From assembly GCA_002842345.1 (NCBI GenBank), contig PHCU01000007.1, forward strand, positions 1 to 51,323: a stretch of 51,323 nucleotides of DNA. Direction: 5' to 3'. The first letter of the stretch is position 1. Every line of letters starts with the position of its first letter. Origin of the DNA: Betaproteobacteria bacterium HGW-Betaproteobacteria-12 (lineage in GTDB: Bacteria > Pseudomonadota > Gammaproteobacteria > Burkholderiales > Rhodocyclaceae). The notes beneath the pieces were generated by a model, which saw only the letters and a list, made by a program, of their open reading frames with translations, searched no databases and was not told where the DNA came from. Shown in pieces: positions 34,040 to 44,062 of this stretch. The translations under genes and the position numbers were made by a program.

Positions 34040-36228
34040 GGGGTGGGCTCCGTTGGCTGGGTGGCGGGGGCGTTGCCCGGCGCCTGATGGATCGGCAGGA
34101 TGACGCGGAAGCTGGTGCCGACGCCGGGTTCGCTGTGGACTTCGATGCGGCCATGATGGCGGCGCACGATGTTGTAGGAGAGCGACAGGCCGAGGCCGGT
34201 GCCCTTGCCGATCGGCTTGGTGGTGAAGAAGGGATCGAAGATGCGATTCAGGTTCTCGGCGGCGATGCCGGAGCCGGTATCGCTGACCTCGACGCAGACG
34301 CTGTCGTCGCCCAGGCAGGTGGTGCGGATGGTGATCGTGCCCTGGTTTTCGATGGCATGCCCGGCATTGACCAGCAGGTTCATGAATACCTGGTTGAGCT
34401 GCGAGATCAGGCAATGGACCGGCGGGATGTCGCCGTAGTCCTTGATCACCTTGCACTTGTATTTCAGTTCGTTCCAGACAATGTTCAGCGTCGAATCGAG
34501 CCCCTGATGGAGATCGGCCTGCTGCCATTCCTGTTCGCCGACGCGCGAGAAGCTCTTCAGGTCCTGGACGATCTTGCGCACGCGGCCGAGACCATCCTTC
34601 GATTCGGCGACCAGGTTGAAGATGTCGTCCTTGATGAAGGCGTAATCGCGCTGTTCGAGCAGGCGGTCGAGGGCGGCCGATTCGGCCGAGGCCGGCTGGG
34701 CGGCGACGAACTGCTGATAGGCCTCGATGATCGCCTGCAGGTCGTGCAGGTAGCCATCGAGGGTGCCGAGATTGGAATGGACGAAACCGATCGGATTGTT
34801 CAGTTCGTGGGCGATGCCGGCAGCCAGCTGGCCGATCGAGGCCATCTTCTCCGACTGCATCAGCTGGCCGCTAGCTTCCTCCAGCCGTGCGTTCAGCGTC
34901 TGCAGGCGGGCCAGATTGTCGGCCAGCAGCAGGTCCTGCTGCTTGCGGTCGCTGATGTCGGTGACCACGCCGTCGTAATACAGCGGTGTGCCGTCATCAG
35001 CGCGCTGCACCTGGGTGCGGTCGACCACCCAGATCACCCGGTTGTCGGCGGTGACCAGGCGGTACTCCTGCTTGTAGGCCGGCAGGCCGGCAGCGGTGTT
35101 GCGCTTGACCTCGTCGATGACGCGGGCCAGATCGTCGGGATGCACTATGTCGGCATAGTGCGGCCGGCCGGCGAGCAGGTCGCCCGGCGCATAGCCCCAC
35201 TGGCGGACGTTGTCCGAGACGAAGACCACCGGCCAGTTGCCGCTCGCCTGCCAGCGGAAGCAGACCACCGGGCTGGCATTGACCACCTGCATGGCCAGGG
35301 CGAAGGCCTTTTCCGAACGCAGGCGATGAACGATGCGCCAGGTTTCGTTGCCGATCAGCTGGACGGTCTCGAGATCGAAATCGCTGTAGGCGTCTTCCTT
35401 GTTGCCGACGCCGGTGACCATGCGCACGCTGGCGCCGATGACGGTCGGTACGCTGAGCAGGCGGCGCAGCTGCGAATGGCCGTCCGGCAGGCCGCGGCGG
35501 TCGGCCGCTGTCGCGTAGTCGTTGATGATCAGCGGTTTTCGGAAGCGGACGGCATCGGCCCAGATGCCGGCTTCGCCGACCGGGTAGTGGCGGTCGTAGG
35601 CGGCCCGGCAGTAGTGATCCAGCGTCTGGCGCGACCAGGCGGCCAGTTCTATGCTGTCGCCGTCCTCATTGACGAAATGCATGAAGCCGATCTGGCTGCC
35701 GGTCAGGCTTTCGGCCTGGGCCAGGGCAAATTGCATGAAATCGCCTTCGGCCATGATCTCGGCTTTGAGCGACAGGTCGAGGAGGACCGCCGAGCGCCGC
35801 ACCTGGAGTTCGAGGGCGCGTTCGGCAGCGCGCCGCTCGCTCATGTCGGTGACGACCACGGTCATGTATTCGCAGCTGCCATCGGGGCCGCGGATGGCGC
35901 GGGCGACGATTACCGCATCGACGGTGGCGCCGTCCGGGCGCAGGTAGCGTTTTTCCAGCGCGTAGGAGTCCCGTTCGCCGCGCAGCACGGCAGCGAATGC
36001 CTGCTGGCTCTTTTCCAGGTCGGCGGGATGGGTCATCTCGCCCCAGCCCTTGCCCTGCATCTCCTCCGGGGTGTAGCCGAGCATCCGGGCGAGTGCCGGA
36101 TTGACGTCGATCCAGCGCCCATCGGGCAGGACGCGGCCGATACCGACCATGGCGTGGTCGAAGACGGCGCGGAAGCGCTCCTCGGTTTCGCGCTCGGAAT
36201 GCTTGGCGGCAAGCCCGGAATCTGCCAT
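34036..36228 (-). CDS. PAS-GAF-PAS sensor histidine kinase
   Basis: A soluble kinase of 730 residues: PAS (15-135, [15 protein letters not shown]), GAF (about 150-315), a second PAS (about 318-430), and a kinase core with [12 protein letters not shown], His474, N-box [14 protein letters not shown] and G2 [11 protein letters not shown]. No membrane segment is present. The GAF contains the [17 protein letters not shown] stretch typical of GAF domains in Rhodocyclales kinases. It is coupled to its neighbours by TAATG at the start and ATGA at the end. The core is much like the kinases at 27090 and 30337. The C-terminus has a short Pro/Thr-rich tail. Confidence 0.94.
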   Translation of the reverse strand: MADSGLAAKHSERETEERFRAVFDHAMVGIGRVLPDGRWIDVNPALARMLGYTPEEMQGKGWGEMTHPADLEKSQQAFAAVLRGERDSYALEKRYLRPDGATVDAVIVARAIRGPDGSCEYMTVVVTDMSERRAAERALELQVRRSAVLLDLSLKAEIMAEGDFMQFALAQAESLTGSQIGFMHFVNEDGDSIELAAWSRQTLDHYCRAAYDRHYPVGEAGIWADAVRFRKPLIINDYATAADRRGLPDGHSQLRRLLSVPTVIGASVRMVTGVGNKEDAYSDFDLETVQLIGNETWRIVHRLRSEKAFALAMQVVNASPVVCFRWQASGNWPVVFVSDNVRQWGYAPGDLLAGRPHYADIVHPDDLARVIDEVKRNTAAGLPAYKQEYRLVTADNRVIWVVDRTQVQRADDGTPLYYDGVVTDISDRKQQDLLLADNLARLQTLNARLEEASGQLMQSEKMASIGQLAAGIAHELNNPIGFVHSNLGTLDGYLHDLQAIIEAYQQFVAAQPASAESAALDRLLEQRDYAFIKDDIFNLVAESKDGLGRVRKIVQDLKSFSRVGEQEWQQADLHQGLDSTLNIVWNELKYKCKVIKDYGDIPPVHCLISQLNQVFMNLLVNAGHAIENQGTITIRTTCLGDDSVCVEVSDTGSGIAAENLNRIFDPFFTTKPIGKGTGLGLSLSYNIVRRHHGRIEVHSEPGVGTSFRVILPIHQAPGNAPATQPTEPTP

Positions 36229-39179
36229 TACGCCCCCGGGGCCGCGTGGTACTGGCGGGTTTCCTTGGCCAAGCGGAAGGCTTCGCGGACCTGCTCGCGC
36301 AGCTGGTCGTCATCCCAGGGTTTGGTCAGGAACTTGTAGATGGCGCCGCGGTTGATGGCGCCGGTGACCGAGTCGAGGTCGGTGTAGCCGGTGAGCACGA
36401 TGCGGATGGTCGCCGGGTAGAGCTGGCGGACGCGGGAAAAGAATTCGGTGCCCGACATCTCCGGCATGCGCTGGTCGGAGAGGATCACCTGGACGTGGTG
36501 CTTGGCCAGCAGATCGAAGGCTTCGAGCGGCGAGGTGGCGGTCAGGATCTGGTAGCCCTCGCGGCGCAGCAGGCGGGTCAGGGCATTGAGGATGTTCGGT
36601 TCGTCATCGACCAGCAGCAGCGTCTGCCCCGGATCGGCCGGGATGTCCGGGATCGCCAGGCGCTTGTTGCCGGCCAGCAGCTGTTCGAATTCGTCCGCCG
36701 GCAGCGGCCGGCTGAACAGGTAGCCCTGCATCGCGTCGCAGCGGCGGCCGCGCAGGAAACTGGCCTGGGCCTCGGTCTCGACGCCCTCGGCGAGTACCGA
36801 CAGGTTGAGGCTGCGGCCCATGACGATGGCCGCCGTGGCGATCGCCGCATTGACCGGGTTTTCGATGATGTCGCGGACGAAGCCCTGGTCGATCTTCAGC
36901 TTGTCGAAGGGGAAGCGCGAAATGTAGGCGAGCGAGGAATAGCCGGTGCCGAAATCGTCGAGCGACAGCTTGACGCCGAGCTTCTTCAGGGCGCGGCAGG
37001 TGGCGATCGCCTCGTCCACCTCATCGATGAAGGCGCTCTCGGTAATTTCCAGCTCCAGGGCGGCGGCCGGCAGGCCGGTGTCGGCCAGGGTCTGGCTGAT
37101 CACCCGCTCCAGGTTGGGCTGGCGGAACTGGCGCGCCGACAGATTGACCGCGACGCGCAGGGCGAGCAGGCCGAGGTCGAGCCAGCGGCGGGTCTGCAGG
37201 CAGGCCTGGCGCAGCACCCATTCGCCGATCGGCAGGATCAGCCCGGTTTCCTCGGCGATCGGGATGAATTCGATCGGCGACACGGCGCCGAACAGCGGAT
37301 TGTTCCAGCGCAGCAGGGCTTCCATGCCGATGATGTTGCCGCTTTCCAGGCTGATCTGCGGCTGGTAGTGCACGGCCATTTCATTGTTGGCCAGGGCATT
37401 GCGCAAGGCCGATTCCAGCCCGAGGCGGCGGGCAGCGTCGGAATCCATTTCCGGCGAGTAGAAGCGGAAGGTGTTGCGTCCGGCCGCCTTGGCACGGGAC
37501 AGGGCGCTGTCGGCTGCCTTGAGCAGATCGTCGGCGCTGTTGCCATCGCGCGGGGCGACGCTGATGCCAGCACTGGCGGTCAGCGTCACCGGCTGGCCGG
37601 CGACGACGAAGGGCTCGGCGATGGCGTCGAGCATGCGCTGGGCCAGGGCGATGGCGTCGTGTTCCTGGCCGAGGTTGGCCATGACGAAGCCGAATTCGTT
37701 GCCGGAGCGGCGGCCGACCGTGTCGCCCTCGCGCACCTGCAAATTCAGGCGGCGGACGATTTCGCGCAGGGCTTCGTCGCCGGCCGGCGGGCCGAGGCTT
37801 TCGTTGATGCTGCGGAAGCGGTCGAGGTCGAGCAGGATCACCGCCGTCTGTCGCTCGAAGCGCTGGGCGCCGAGCAGCGACTGGGCGAGGCGGTCGGCGA
37901 ACAGGTTGCGGTTGGGCAGGTTGGTCAGCGGGTCGTAGCTCGACAGGTACTGGATGCGCTCGGCCGCCGCCTTGCGTTCGGACAGGTCGCTGAAGATGCC
38001 GACGTAGTTGGCCAGGCGGCCGTTCTCGTCATGGACGGCGGAAATGCTCAGCCACTCGGTCGTCAGTTCGCCATCCTTGCGCCGGTTGGTGATTTCCCCC
38101 TGCCAGTTGCCGTGAACGGCGAGGGCTTCCCACAGCGCCCGGTAAAAGGCCGGGCTGTGCGACCCCGAGCGCAGCAGGGCCGGCGTCTGGCCGCGCACTT
38201 CCTCGGCGCTGTAGCCGGTCAGGCGGGTGAAGGCCTCGTTGGTCAGCAGGATGCGGTTGTCCGGGTCGGTGATGCAGACCCCGTCGTTGATCTGGGTAAA
38301 TACCGTCGACGACAGCCGGTGCTCCATCTCGGCCTGCTTGCGCCGGCTGATGTCGATCATCGTGCCGACCGAATTCAGCGGCGCGCCCTGCGCGTCGCGG
38401 CGCAGGGCGCGGCCGCGGGCCTCGATCCAGATCCAGTGGCCGCGCTGGTGGCGGGCACGGAACTCCTCGACGCGCACCTCGTCGTGCGGCGTCGACAGTT
38501 CGGCGAGGCGACCCTCGACGCCGGGGCGATCCTCCGGATGGACCATGGCCAGGAAGGCGGCGATGCTGGTCGGGGCCTGGTCGAGGCCGAACAGATGGCG
38601 CAGCGGCTCGCTCCAGGTGGTGCTGCCGCTGCGGTGATCGAGTTCCCAGATGCCCAGTTCGACGGAATCCAGCGCCAGTTTCAGGCGTGCCTCCAGGCCG
38701 GCGTTTTCGGCTACCCGGCGCTTGACTTCGCTTTCCAGCCATTCCTGCTGGCTGGCCCGGCGGTCGCGCGCCAGCTTCAGTTCCAGCTGGGCCTGGACGC
38801 GCGCCCGCAGTACCGCCGGCTTGATCGGTTTGGCGATGTAGTCGGCGGCGCCCTCGAGCAGGCCGGCTTCCTCGTCGGCGGCGCTGTCCAGGGCCGTGAC
38901 GAAGATCACCGGGATGTCGCGGGTTTCCGAGCGGGCGCGCAGTTCGGCCAGCACGGCATGGCCGTCCATCTCCGGCATCATCACGTCGAGCAGGATCAGG
39001 TCGGGGCGCGGGGCGAGGGCGGCATAGCGCAGCGCTGTCGGGCCGTTGCTGGCGACGCGGACGCTGACATCGAGTTCCTGCAGCATGTCGGCAAGGGTGC
39101 TCAGGTTGTCGGGGATGTCGTCCACGGCCAGGACGACTGGCCGTGTTGCCGGCCGCGAATCCGTCTCCCGATCCGTCAT
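36228..39179 (-). CDS. REC-PAS-PAS-GGDEF(degenerate)-EAL-REC protein
   Basis: A 983-residue regulator with a receiver at each end. REC1 (14-130) has phospho-acceptor Asp65; PAS domains lie at about 165-282 and 290-405; the GGDEF domain (410-575) has SGNEF at 492-496 instead of GGDEF, so cyclase activity is doubtful; the EAL domain (580-835) has EAL at 620-622, DDFGTGYSS and KIDQGF, so phosphodiesterase activity is plausible; REC2 (853-970) has phospho-acceptor Asp902. REC1 resembles CheY/PleD-type receivers with KPIKP, while REC2 (KPWDDD) matches the receivers of the HD-GYP, stand-alone and ATPase genes. GGAG stands 8 nt before ATG 39179. It overlaps the next gene by TAATG. Confidence 0.94.
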   Translation of the reverse strand: MTDRETDSRPATRPVVLAVDDIPDNLSTLADMLQELDVSVRVASNGPTALRYAALAPRPDLILLDVMMPEMDGHAVLAELRARSETRDIPVIFVTALDSAADEEAGLLEGAADYIAKPIKPAVLRARVQAQLELKLARDRRASQQEWLESEVKRRVAENAGLEARLKLALDSVELGIWELDHRSGSTTWSEPLRHLFGLDQAPTSIAAFLAMVHPEDRPGVEGRLAELSTPHDEVRVEEFRARHQRGHWIWIEARGRALRRDAQGAPLNSVGTMIDISRRKQAEMEHRLSSTVFTQINDGVCITDPDNRILLTNEAFTRLTGYSAEEVRGQTPALLRSGSHSPAFYRALWEALAVHGNWQGEITNRRKDGELTTEWLSISAVHDENGRLANYVGIFSDLSERKAAAERIQYLSSYDPLTNLPNRNLFADRLAQSLLGAQRFERQTAVILLDLDRFRSINESLGPPAGDEALREIVRRLNLQVREGDTVGRRSGNEFGFVMANLGQEHDAIALAQRMLDAIAEPFVVAGQPVTLTASAGISVAPRDGNSADDLLKAADSALSRAKAAGRNTFRFYSPEMDSDAARRLGLESALRNALANNEMAVHYQPQISLESGNIIGMEALLRWNNPLFGAVSPIEFIPIAEETGLILPIGEWVLRQACLQTRRWLDLGLLALRVAVNLSARQFRQPNLERVISQTLADTGLPAAALELEITESAFIDEVDEAIATCRALKKLGVKLSLDDFGTGYSSLAYISRFPFDKLKIDQGFVRDIIENPVNAAIATAAIVMGRSLNLSVLAEGVETEAQASFLRGRRCDAMQGYLFSRPLPADEFEQLLAGNKRLAIPDIPADPGQTLLLVDDEPNILNALTRLLRREGYQILTATSPLEAFDLLAKHHVQVILSDQRMPEMSGTEFFSRVRQLYPATIRIVLTGYTDLDSVTGAINRGAIYKFLTKPWDDDQLREQVREAFRLAKETRQYHAAPGA

Positions 39180-39273
39180 GGCTTGTTCTCCGAGGTCTTG
39201 TTGCCGATGCCTGCTAGTTTCACCCGCGCCGCGCCGGCAGGCAAGGACCGCAGGCGTCGGCGTCCGGCAAGTT

Positions 39274-42243
39274 TCATGACGATTGGGCGATCAGGCGGCG
39301 GACGATGGCCAGGGCGCTCTCGTAGTCGAAGCTGCTCATCGCCCGGCGCAGCGGGCCGAATTCTTCTGCAAAGGCTGACTGCAGCGCCGCCTGCAGGCGG
39401 CTGAAGGCAGGACTGGCCTCGACATCGCCGATGGCGAGCAGGTCGGCGAGTACCTGCAGCTCGGCCGCGGCGGGCGGCGGGCTGGCCGGCGGCGGCGCCT
39501 CGCCGGGGGCCTCGATAGCGATACCGGCCAGGTATTTGCCGAGGATGGTGTAGAGCGCCTCCGGGTCCACCGGCTTGGCCAGGAAGTCGTTCATGCCGGC
39601 GGCCAGGCAGCGCTGGCGGTCCTCGCTGTAGGCATTGGCGGTCAGGGCGACGATGGGGATCGCTGCGCCGCCGGGCAGGGCGCGGATGCGCCGGGTAGCA
39701 TCGAGGCCGTCGAGGCCGGGCATCTGGATATCCATCAGGATCAGGTCGAAGCCGCCTTCCTGGAAGCGCGCGATGGCGGCGAAGCCGTCGTCGGCGGTGG
39801 CCACCTCGAGGCCGGTGGCGGCCAGCAGGTCGCAGCCGATTTCGCGATTGAGCGGTTCGTCCTCGACCAGCAGGACGCGGCCGAACAGGCGCTGGCTGAG
39901 CGCCGGGCTACTTCCGGCGGCGTTCTCAGGCGGCAGGCCGGCCGCTTTCAGGCGGGCGGTGATCCAGAAGCTGCTGCCCTGGCCGGGTGTGCTGTCGACG
40001 CCGACTTCGCCGTCCATCAGGTGGGCGAGGTGGCGGGCGATGGCCAGGCCGAGTCCGGTGCCGCCGTATTGCCGGGTGGTCGAGGCATCGAGCTGTTCGA
40101 AGGGCTTGAACAGCCGGGGCACGTCTTCCGGCCGGATGCCGAGGCCGGTATCGCTGACAACGAAGCGGCAGGTGACGTTCTCGCCGTCATTGGCCAGCAG
40201 TTCGCCGGACAGGTGGATCGAGCCGGCGCGGGTGAACTTCAGGGCATTGCCGGCGAAGTTGATCAACACCTGGCGCAGCCGCTTGGCGTCGCCGATGGCC
40301 AGCGCCGGCAGCTTGCCGCCGTCGACGCCGACCAGCAGTCCCTTGCCCAGCGCCTGGTCGCGAATGACCGCGGCGGCCGCCTGCAGGACTTCGCGCGGAT
40401 CGAAAGTCTGGTTTTCCAGTTCGAGCTTGCCGGATTCGATCTTCGACAGGTCGAGGATGTCGTTGATCACCTGCAGCAGGTGTTCGGAAGCGCTGGTGAC
40501 CTTGAGCAGCTTGTCGCGCTGGGCGGGCTCGAGCGGGCTTTTGAGCAACAGGTAGTTGAGGCCGATGATGGCGTTCATCGGCGTGCGGATTTCGTGGCTC
40601 ATGTTGGCCAGGAAGGCCGACTTGGCCAGGTTGGCCGATTCGGCGGCGGCCGTGGCCTGGGCCAGTTCGCCGGTGCGCTGGTCGACCAGCTGCTGCAGGT
40701 GCTGGCGGTGCGCTGCCAGTTCCTCTTCGATCCGTCGTTGATCGCTGATGTCCTCCTTGACCGCGACATACTGGCTGGTCGTCCCGTCGCTGCCGCGCAC
40801 CGGCGAGATGGTGGCGCGCTCGATGTAGTGACTGCCGTCCTTGCGCCGGTTGACCAGTTCACCGCGCCAGATCTCGCCGGCAGTCAGCGTCTGCCACATG
40901 GCCTGGTAGGTTGCCGGCGGCGTGTTGCCGGATTGCAGGATGCGCGGATTCTCGCCGATGACTTCGTCGGGGAAGTAGCCGCTGGTCACGCAGAAGGCCA
41001 GATTGACGTAGGTGATGCGGGCATTGATGTCGGTGATGACGATGCTGGCCGGACTCTGTTCGACCGCCGTCGACAGCCGGCGCAGATCCTGTTCGGCGAT
41101 TTCCAGGGCGGCCAGGCGTTCGGCCAGTTGGTTATTGAGCGTTTCGATGGCTTGGTGGTCGGCAGCGTGCTCGTTCTCCCGCTCGCCGAGGGCGCTGATC
41201 ATTTCATTGAAACGCTGGTTGAGCAGGGCCAGTTCCTCGGGTAGCCGGGTGTCGCCCAGGTACACCGCGAAGTCGCCACTGGCTACACTTGCCGTGGCGC
41301 CCTTTAGCTGACCGACCCAGCGCTCGATCAGACGATACAGGTAATAGCGCGAGAGCAGGATGGAGAGCAGGGCGACGGTGACGAGCAGCAGCACATGCAG
41401 CATAAAGGCGCGCTCGATGGCATGCAGGGTCTCGTTGACCGGCGCGCCGATGGCGGCCACCAGATGGCCATCGGCGATCTGCAAGCGTTGCAGCAGGTAG
41501 AGGCGCTCGATGCCGTCGAGCCCGTTCATCACGACCCGGTCATCATCATGGCGCAGGGCGGCCAGCAGGCGTTCGCGACTGGCCGCATCGAAGGCGCTGC
41601 CGCGCCAGATGTCGGGGTCGGGATGGCGGGAAACGACGCTGCCGTCATCGGTGACCAGCAGCGATGTCCAGCCCTTGGGCAACTGCTGGTTACGGCTGAT
41701 GCGGTCGAACCAGGCGATGTCGCTGGCGAGATAGAGGGCAGCTTGCAGCTTTCCCTCGGCATCGCGCACTGGCAGGCCGATGGTGATGCCGCGCTTGCCG
41801 GAAATGAGGCCGGTCTGATAGTGGCCGCTGGTGATGTCGGTAGCGGTCAGGGCTTCCTGGAACCACGGGCGGTCGGCGACATTGACCGGGCGCGTGATCG
41901 GATGGGCACTGCAGAACACGTCGCCGTTGGCCAGGGCAGCGCCGATGTTGGCGATATCGTGGGTGACGCTGAGCAGGCGCTTGGCCAGGCCGGAGCAATC
42001 GTCCGCATCCAGACTCCGCATGTTGTCGGCCCCGGCCATGATGTGCAGCATTTCGCGCACCTGGCGCAGGGCGGCTTCTTCCTCGATGCGCGCAGCCTGA
42101 AGCAGGCTTTTGCCGAGCGTCACGATGTGGTCGGTGGCCAGCCGCCGCTCATGGCGGTAGTCGAGGACGGTGAGCAGCAGCAGGGGCAGGATGGCCAGCG
42201 CCAGGACCAGCCACAGTCTGTGGCTCAGCGAGAAAGTCGGCAT
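39274..42243 (-). CDS. Hybrid histidine kinase with periplasmic Cache domain
   Basis: The only membrane-spanning kinase of the run (989 residues). It has TM1 (8-27), a periplasmic dCache-type domain (about 30-278, with DRPWFQEAL and GLISGKRGITIGLPV), TM2 (280-302), HAMP (303-356), PAS (388-505), HisKA with His550 in NMSHEIRTPMN, HATPase with TGLGIR and GGTGLGLAIA, and a C-terminal receiver (788-905; Asp838 in LILMDIQMPG). The final 60 residues are helical and lack a clear phosphotransfer histidine. It most likely senses a small extracellular ligand and feeds the run. The start ATG 42243 follows a candidate promoter at 42331-42359; 94 nt separate its stop from the next gene. Confidence 0.94.
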   Translation of the reverse strand: MPTFSLSHRLWLVLALAILPLLLLTVLDYRHERRLATDHIVTLGKSLLQAARIEEEAALRQVREMLHIMAGADNMRSLDADDCSGLAKRLLSVTHDIANIGAALANGDVFCSAHPITRPVNVADRPWFQEALTATDITSGHYQTGLISGKRGITIGLPVRDAEGKLQAALYLASDIAWFDRISRNQQLPKGWTSLLVTDDGSVVSRHPDPDIWRGSAFDAASRERLLAALRHDDDRVVMNGLDGIERLYLLQRLQIADGHLVAAIGAPVNETLHAIERAFMLHVLLLVTVALLSILLSRYYLYRLIERWVGQLKGATASVASGDFAVYLGDTRLPEELALLNQRFNEMISALGERENEHAADHQAIETLNNQLAERLAALEIAEQDLRRLSTAVEQSPASIVITDINARITYVNLAFCVTSGYFPDEVIGENPRILQSGNTPPATYQAMWQTLTAGEIWRGELVNRRKDGSHYIERATISPVRGSDGTTSQYVAVKEDISDQRRIEEELAAHRQHLQQLVDQRTGELAQATAAAESANLAKSAFLANMSHEIRTPMNAIIGLNYLLLKSPLEPAQRDKLLKVTSASEHLLQVINDILDLSKIESGKLELENQTFDPREVLQAAAAVIRDQALGKGLLVGVDGGKLPALAIGDAKRLRQVLINFAGNALKFTRAGSIHLSGELLANDGENVTCRFVVSDTGLGIRPEDVPRLFKPFEQLDASTTRQYGGTGLGLAIARHLAHLMDGEVGVDSTPGQGSSFWITARLKAAGLPPENAAGSSPALSQRLFGRVLLVEDEPLNREIGCDLLAATGLEVATADDGFAAIARFQEGGFDLILMDIQMPGLDGLDATRRIRALPGGAAIPIVALTANAYSEDRQRCLAAGMNDFLAKPVDPEALYTILGKYLAGIAIEAPGEAPPPASPPPAAAELQVLADLLAIGDVEASPAFSRLQAALQSAFAEEFGPLRRAMSSFDYESALAIVRRLIAQSS

Positions 42244-42330
42244 CCTGGTGCGGCCCCCTGTGGTGCGGCTGCGGACGGTGCAGCCGGCTGGCGAACGGTT
42301 CCGGGCGAAGGTGCCGCGGCGCTGTGGCGA

Positions 42331-42359
42331 TTTTTACATCAATGCCGCGACTTTGAGAA
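42331..42359 (-). promoter_or_regulatory. Candidate promoter for the signalling run
   Basis: On the - strand, TTCTCA (42359-42354) and TAAAAA (42336-42331) are spaced by 17 nt, in the 130-nt gap between recJ and the hybrid kinase gene. Each hexamer matches four of six consensus positions. It would give an 80-nt leader. Confidence 0.4.
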
Positions 42360-42373
42360 GTTGCCGGGGCGGC

Positions 42374-44062
42374 TCATTCGAGATGTTCGACCATCAGCTG
42401 CGGTGTCTCGACGCCCATGTATTCGTTGATCGCCAGGCGGAAGGCGAGGCGTGTGTTGTGGCCCGGTTGCCTGGTGAAATTGAACTGGATCGCATCGATC
42501 CGGGCGCCACCCTTGCGCAGCCGCAACTTCAGGTGCTTTTCCTTGAGCACGCGCTGCTGCTCGACTTCGAACTCGTCCATGAACAAGGGCGCCGGGAAGC
42601 CCTGGCCCCAGATCTCGTTTTCCAGCAGCCGGGCCATTTCCAGCGAGTAGTAGCCGCCTTCCAGCGCGCCGTCGGTTTCCAGCGTCCGGGTCAGGTCGGC
42701 CGGCGCCAGCAGCTCGCCGGCGACTTGAGCGAACAGCTCGCGGAACTGGGCGAAATTCTCGGCGCGCAGCGTCGCCCCGGCCGCCATCGCGTGCCCGCCA
42801 AAGCGCAGCAGCAGGCCGGGGGCGCGCTTGGCCACGAGGTCGAGCGCGTCGCGCAGGTGCAGGCCGGGAATCGAGCGGCCGGAACCCTTGACGATGCCGC
42901 CCTCGCCGGGGGCGAAAGCGAACACCGGGCGATGCAGCTTGTCCTTGATGCGCGAGGCCAGGATGCCGACGACGCCTTCGTGCCAGCTGTCATCGAAGAG
43001 GGCGATGCCGGCGGTGGCGTCGTCGGCATCGAGCGATTCGAGCAGGATCAGCGCCTGCTCCTGCATGCCGGATTCGATTTCGCGGCGCTCGCGGTTCAGG
43101 GTGTCGAGCTGCTGGGCGATGTTCAGGGCGCGGGCCGGGTCGTCGGTGAGCAGGCATTCGACGCCCAGGCGCATGTCGGCGAGCCGCCCGGCGGCGTTCA
43201 GACGGGGGCCGAGGATGAAGCCGAGGTCCATCGCCGTCGCCTTCTGCGGCTCGCGGCCGGCGGCCTTGAACAGGGCGGCGAGGCCCGGCTGCAATTGGCC
43301 GGCGCGCATGCGCTTGAGGCCCTGGCTGACCAGGATGCGGTTGTTGCGGTCGAGCTTGACGACGTCGGCGACGGTGCCCAGGGCGACCAGGTCGAGCAGC
43401 ACGGCGAAATTGGGCTCCGGACGCTCGGCGAAGAAGCCGCGCGCGCGTAGTTCGGCGCGCAGGGCGAGCATCACGTAGAACATCACGCCGACGCCGGCGA
43501 TGCACTTCGACGGGAAGGCGCAGCCCGGCTGGTTCGGGTTCACGATGCAATCGGCTGCCGGCAGCGTCGCCGCCGGCAGGTGGTGGTCGGTGATCAGGGT
43601 GGCGATGCCGTGCTCGCGGGCCCGCTCGACGCCCTCGATGCTGGCGATGCCGTTGTCGACGGTGATGATCAGGTCCGGCGACTGCGCGGCGGCGACGTCG
43701 ACGATTTCCGGCGACAGGCCGTAGCCGAGCTTGAAGCGATCGGGCAACAGGAAATCGACGTCGGCGCCGAGCATCTTCAGGGCGCGCATGCCTACTGCCG
43801 TGGCCGTGGCGCCGTCGCAGTCGTAGTCGCCGATGATCAGCATTTTTGCTTCGGCTTCGATGGCGTCGGCCAGGATGCTGGCAGCTGCCGCGGCATTGGT
43901 CAGCGCCGTGGGCGGCAGCAGCGATTTCAGCTCGTAGTCGAGCTCGGCCTTGTCGGTGACGCCGCGCGCGGCGTAGAGGCGGGCGAGCAGCGGGTGCAGG
44001 CCCTGCTGTTCGAGTTGCCAGACGGCGCGCTGGGGGATCGGGCGATTGACGATGCGGGTCAC
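42374..44062 (-). CDS. recJ: Single-stranded-DNA-specific exonuclease RecJ
   Basis: The 562-residue 5'-3' exonuclease acts in RecF-pathway recombination and mismatch repair. The DHH-family metal-binding motifs are visible: GDYDCDGATA (78-87), TVDNG with Asp136, and the DHH at 159-161, then the LGTVADVV block and the C-terminal DHHA1 domain with GGHAMAAG. I chose GTG 44062, which forms a GTGA overlap with the stop of the gene before it and yields the usual beginning MTRIVNRP; no better ATG is near. The length is close to the E. coli enzyme. It is cytosolic. Confidence 0.96.
   Translation of the reverse strand: MTRIVNRPIPQRAVWQLEQQGLHPLLARLYAARGVTDKAELDYELKSLLPPTALTNAAAAASILADAIEAEAKMLIIGDYDCDGATATAVGMRALKMLGADVDFLLPDRFKLGYGLSPEIVDVAAAQSPDLIITVDNGIASIEGVERAREHGIATLITDHHLPAATLPAADCIVNPNQPGCAFPSKCIAGVGVMFYVMLALRAELRARGFFAERPEPNFAVLLDLVALGTVADVVKLDRNNRILVSQGLKRMRAGQLQPGLAALFKAAGREPQKATAMDLGFILGPRLNAAGRLADMRLGVECLLTDDPARALNIAQQLDTLNRERREIESGMQEQALILLESLDADDATAGIALFDDSWHEGVVGILASRIKDKLHRPVFAFAPGEGGIVKGSGRSIPGLHLRDALDLVAKRAPGLLLRFGGHAMAAGATLRAENFAQFRELFAQVAGELLAPADLTRTLETDGALEGGYYSLEMARLLENEIWGQGFPAPLFMDEFEVEQQRVLKEKHLKLRLRKGGARIDAIQFNFTRQPGHNTRLAFRLAINEYMGVETPQLMVEHLE

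Noticed and set aside
34087-36339. A 750-codon open frame on the + strand
   Set aside because: Antisense shadow of the PAS-GAF-PAS kinase; no domain or ribosome site of its own.
36246-39404. A 1052-codon open frame on the + strand
   Set aside because: It is antisense to the REC-PAS-PAS-GGDEF-EAL-REC gene, whose domains are unmistakable; the antisense product shows only Ala/Gly/Arg/Val-rich shadow sequence from high-G+C codon use.
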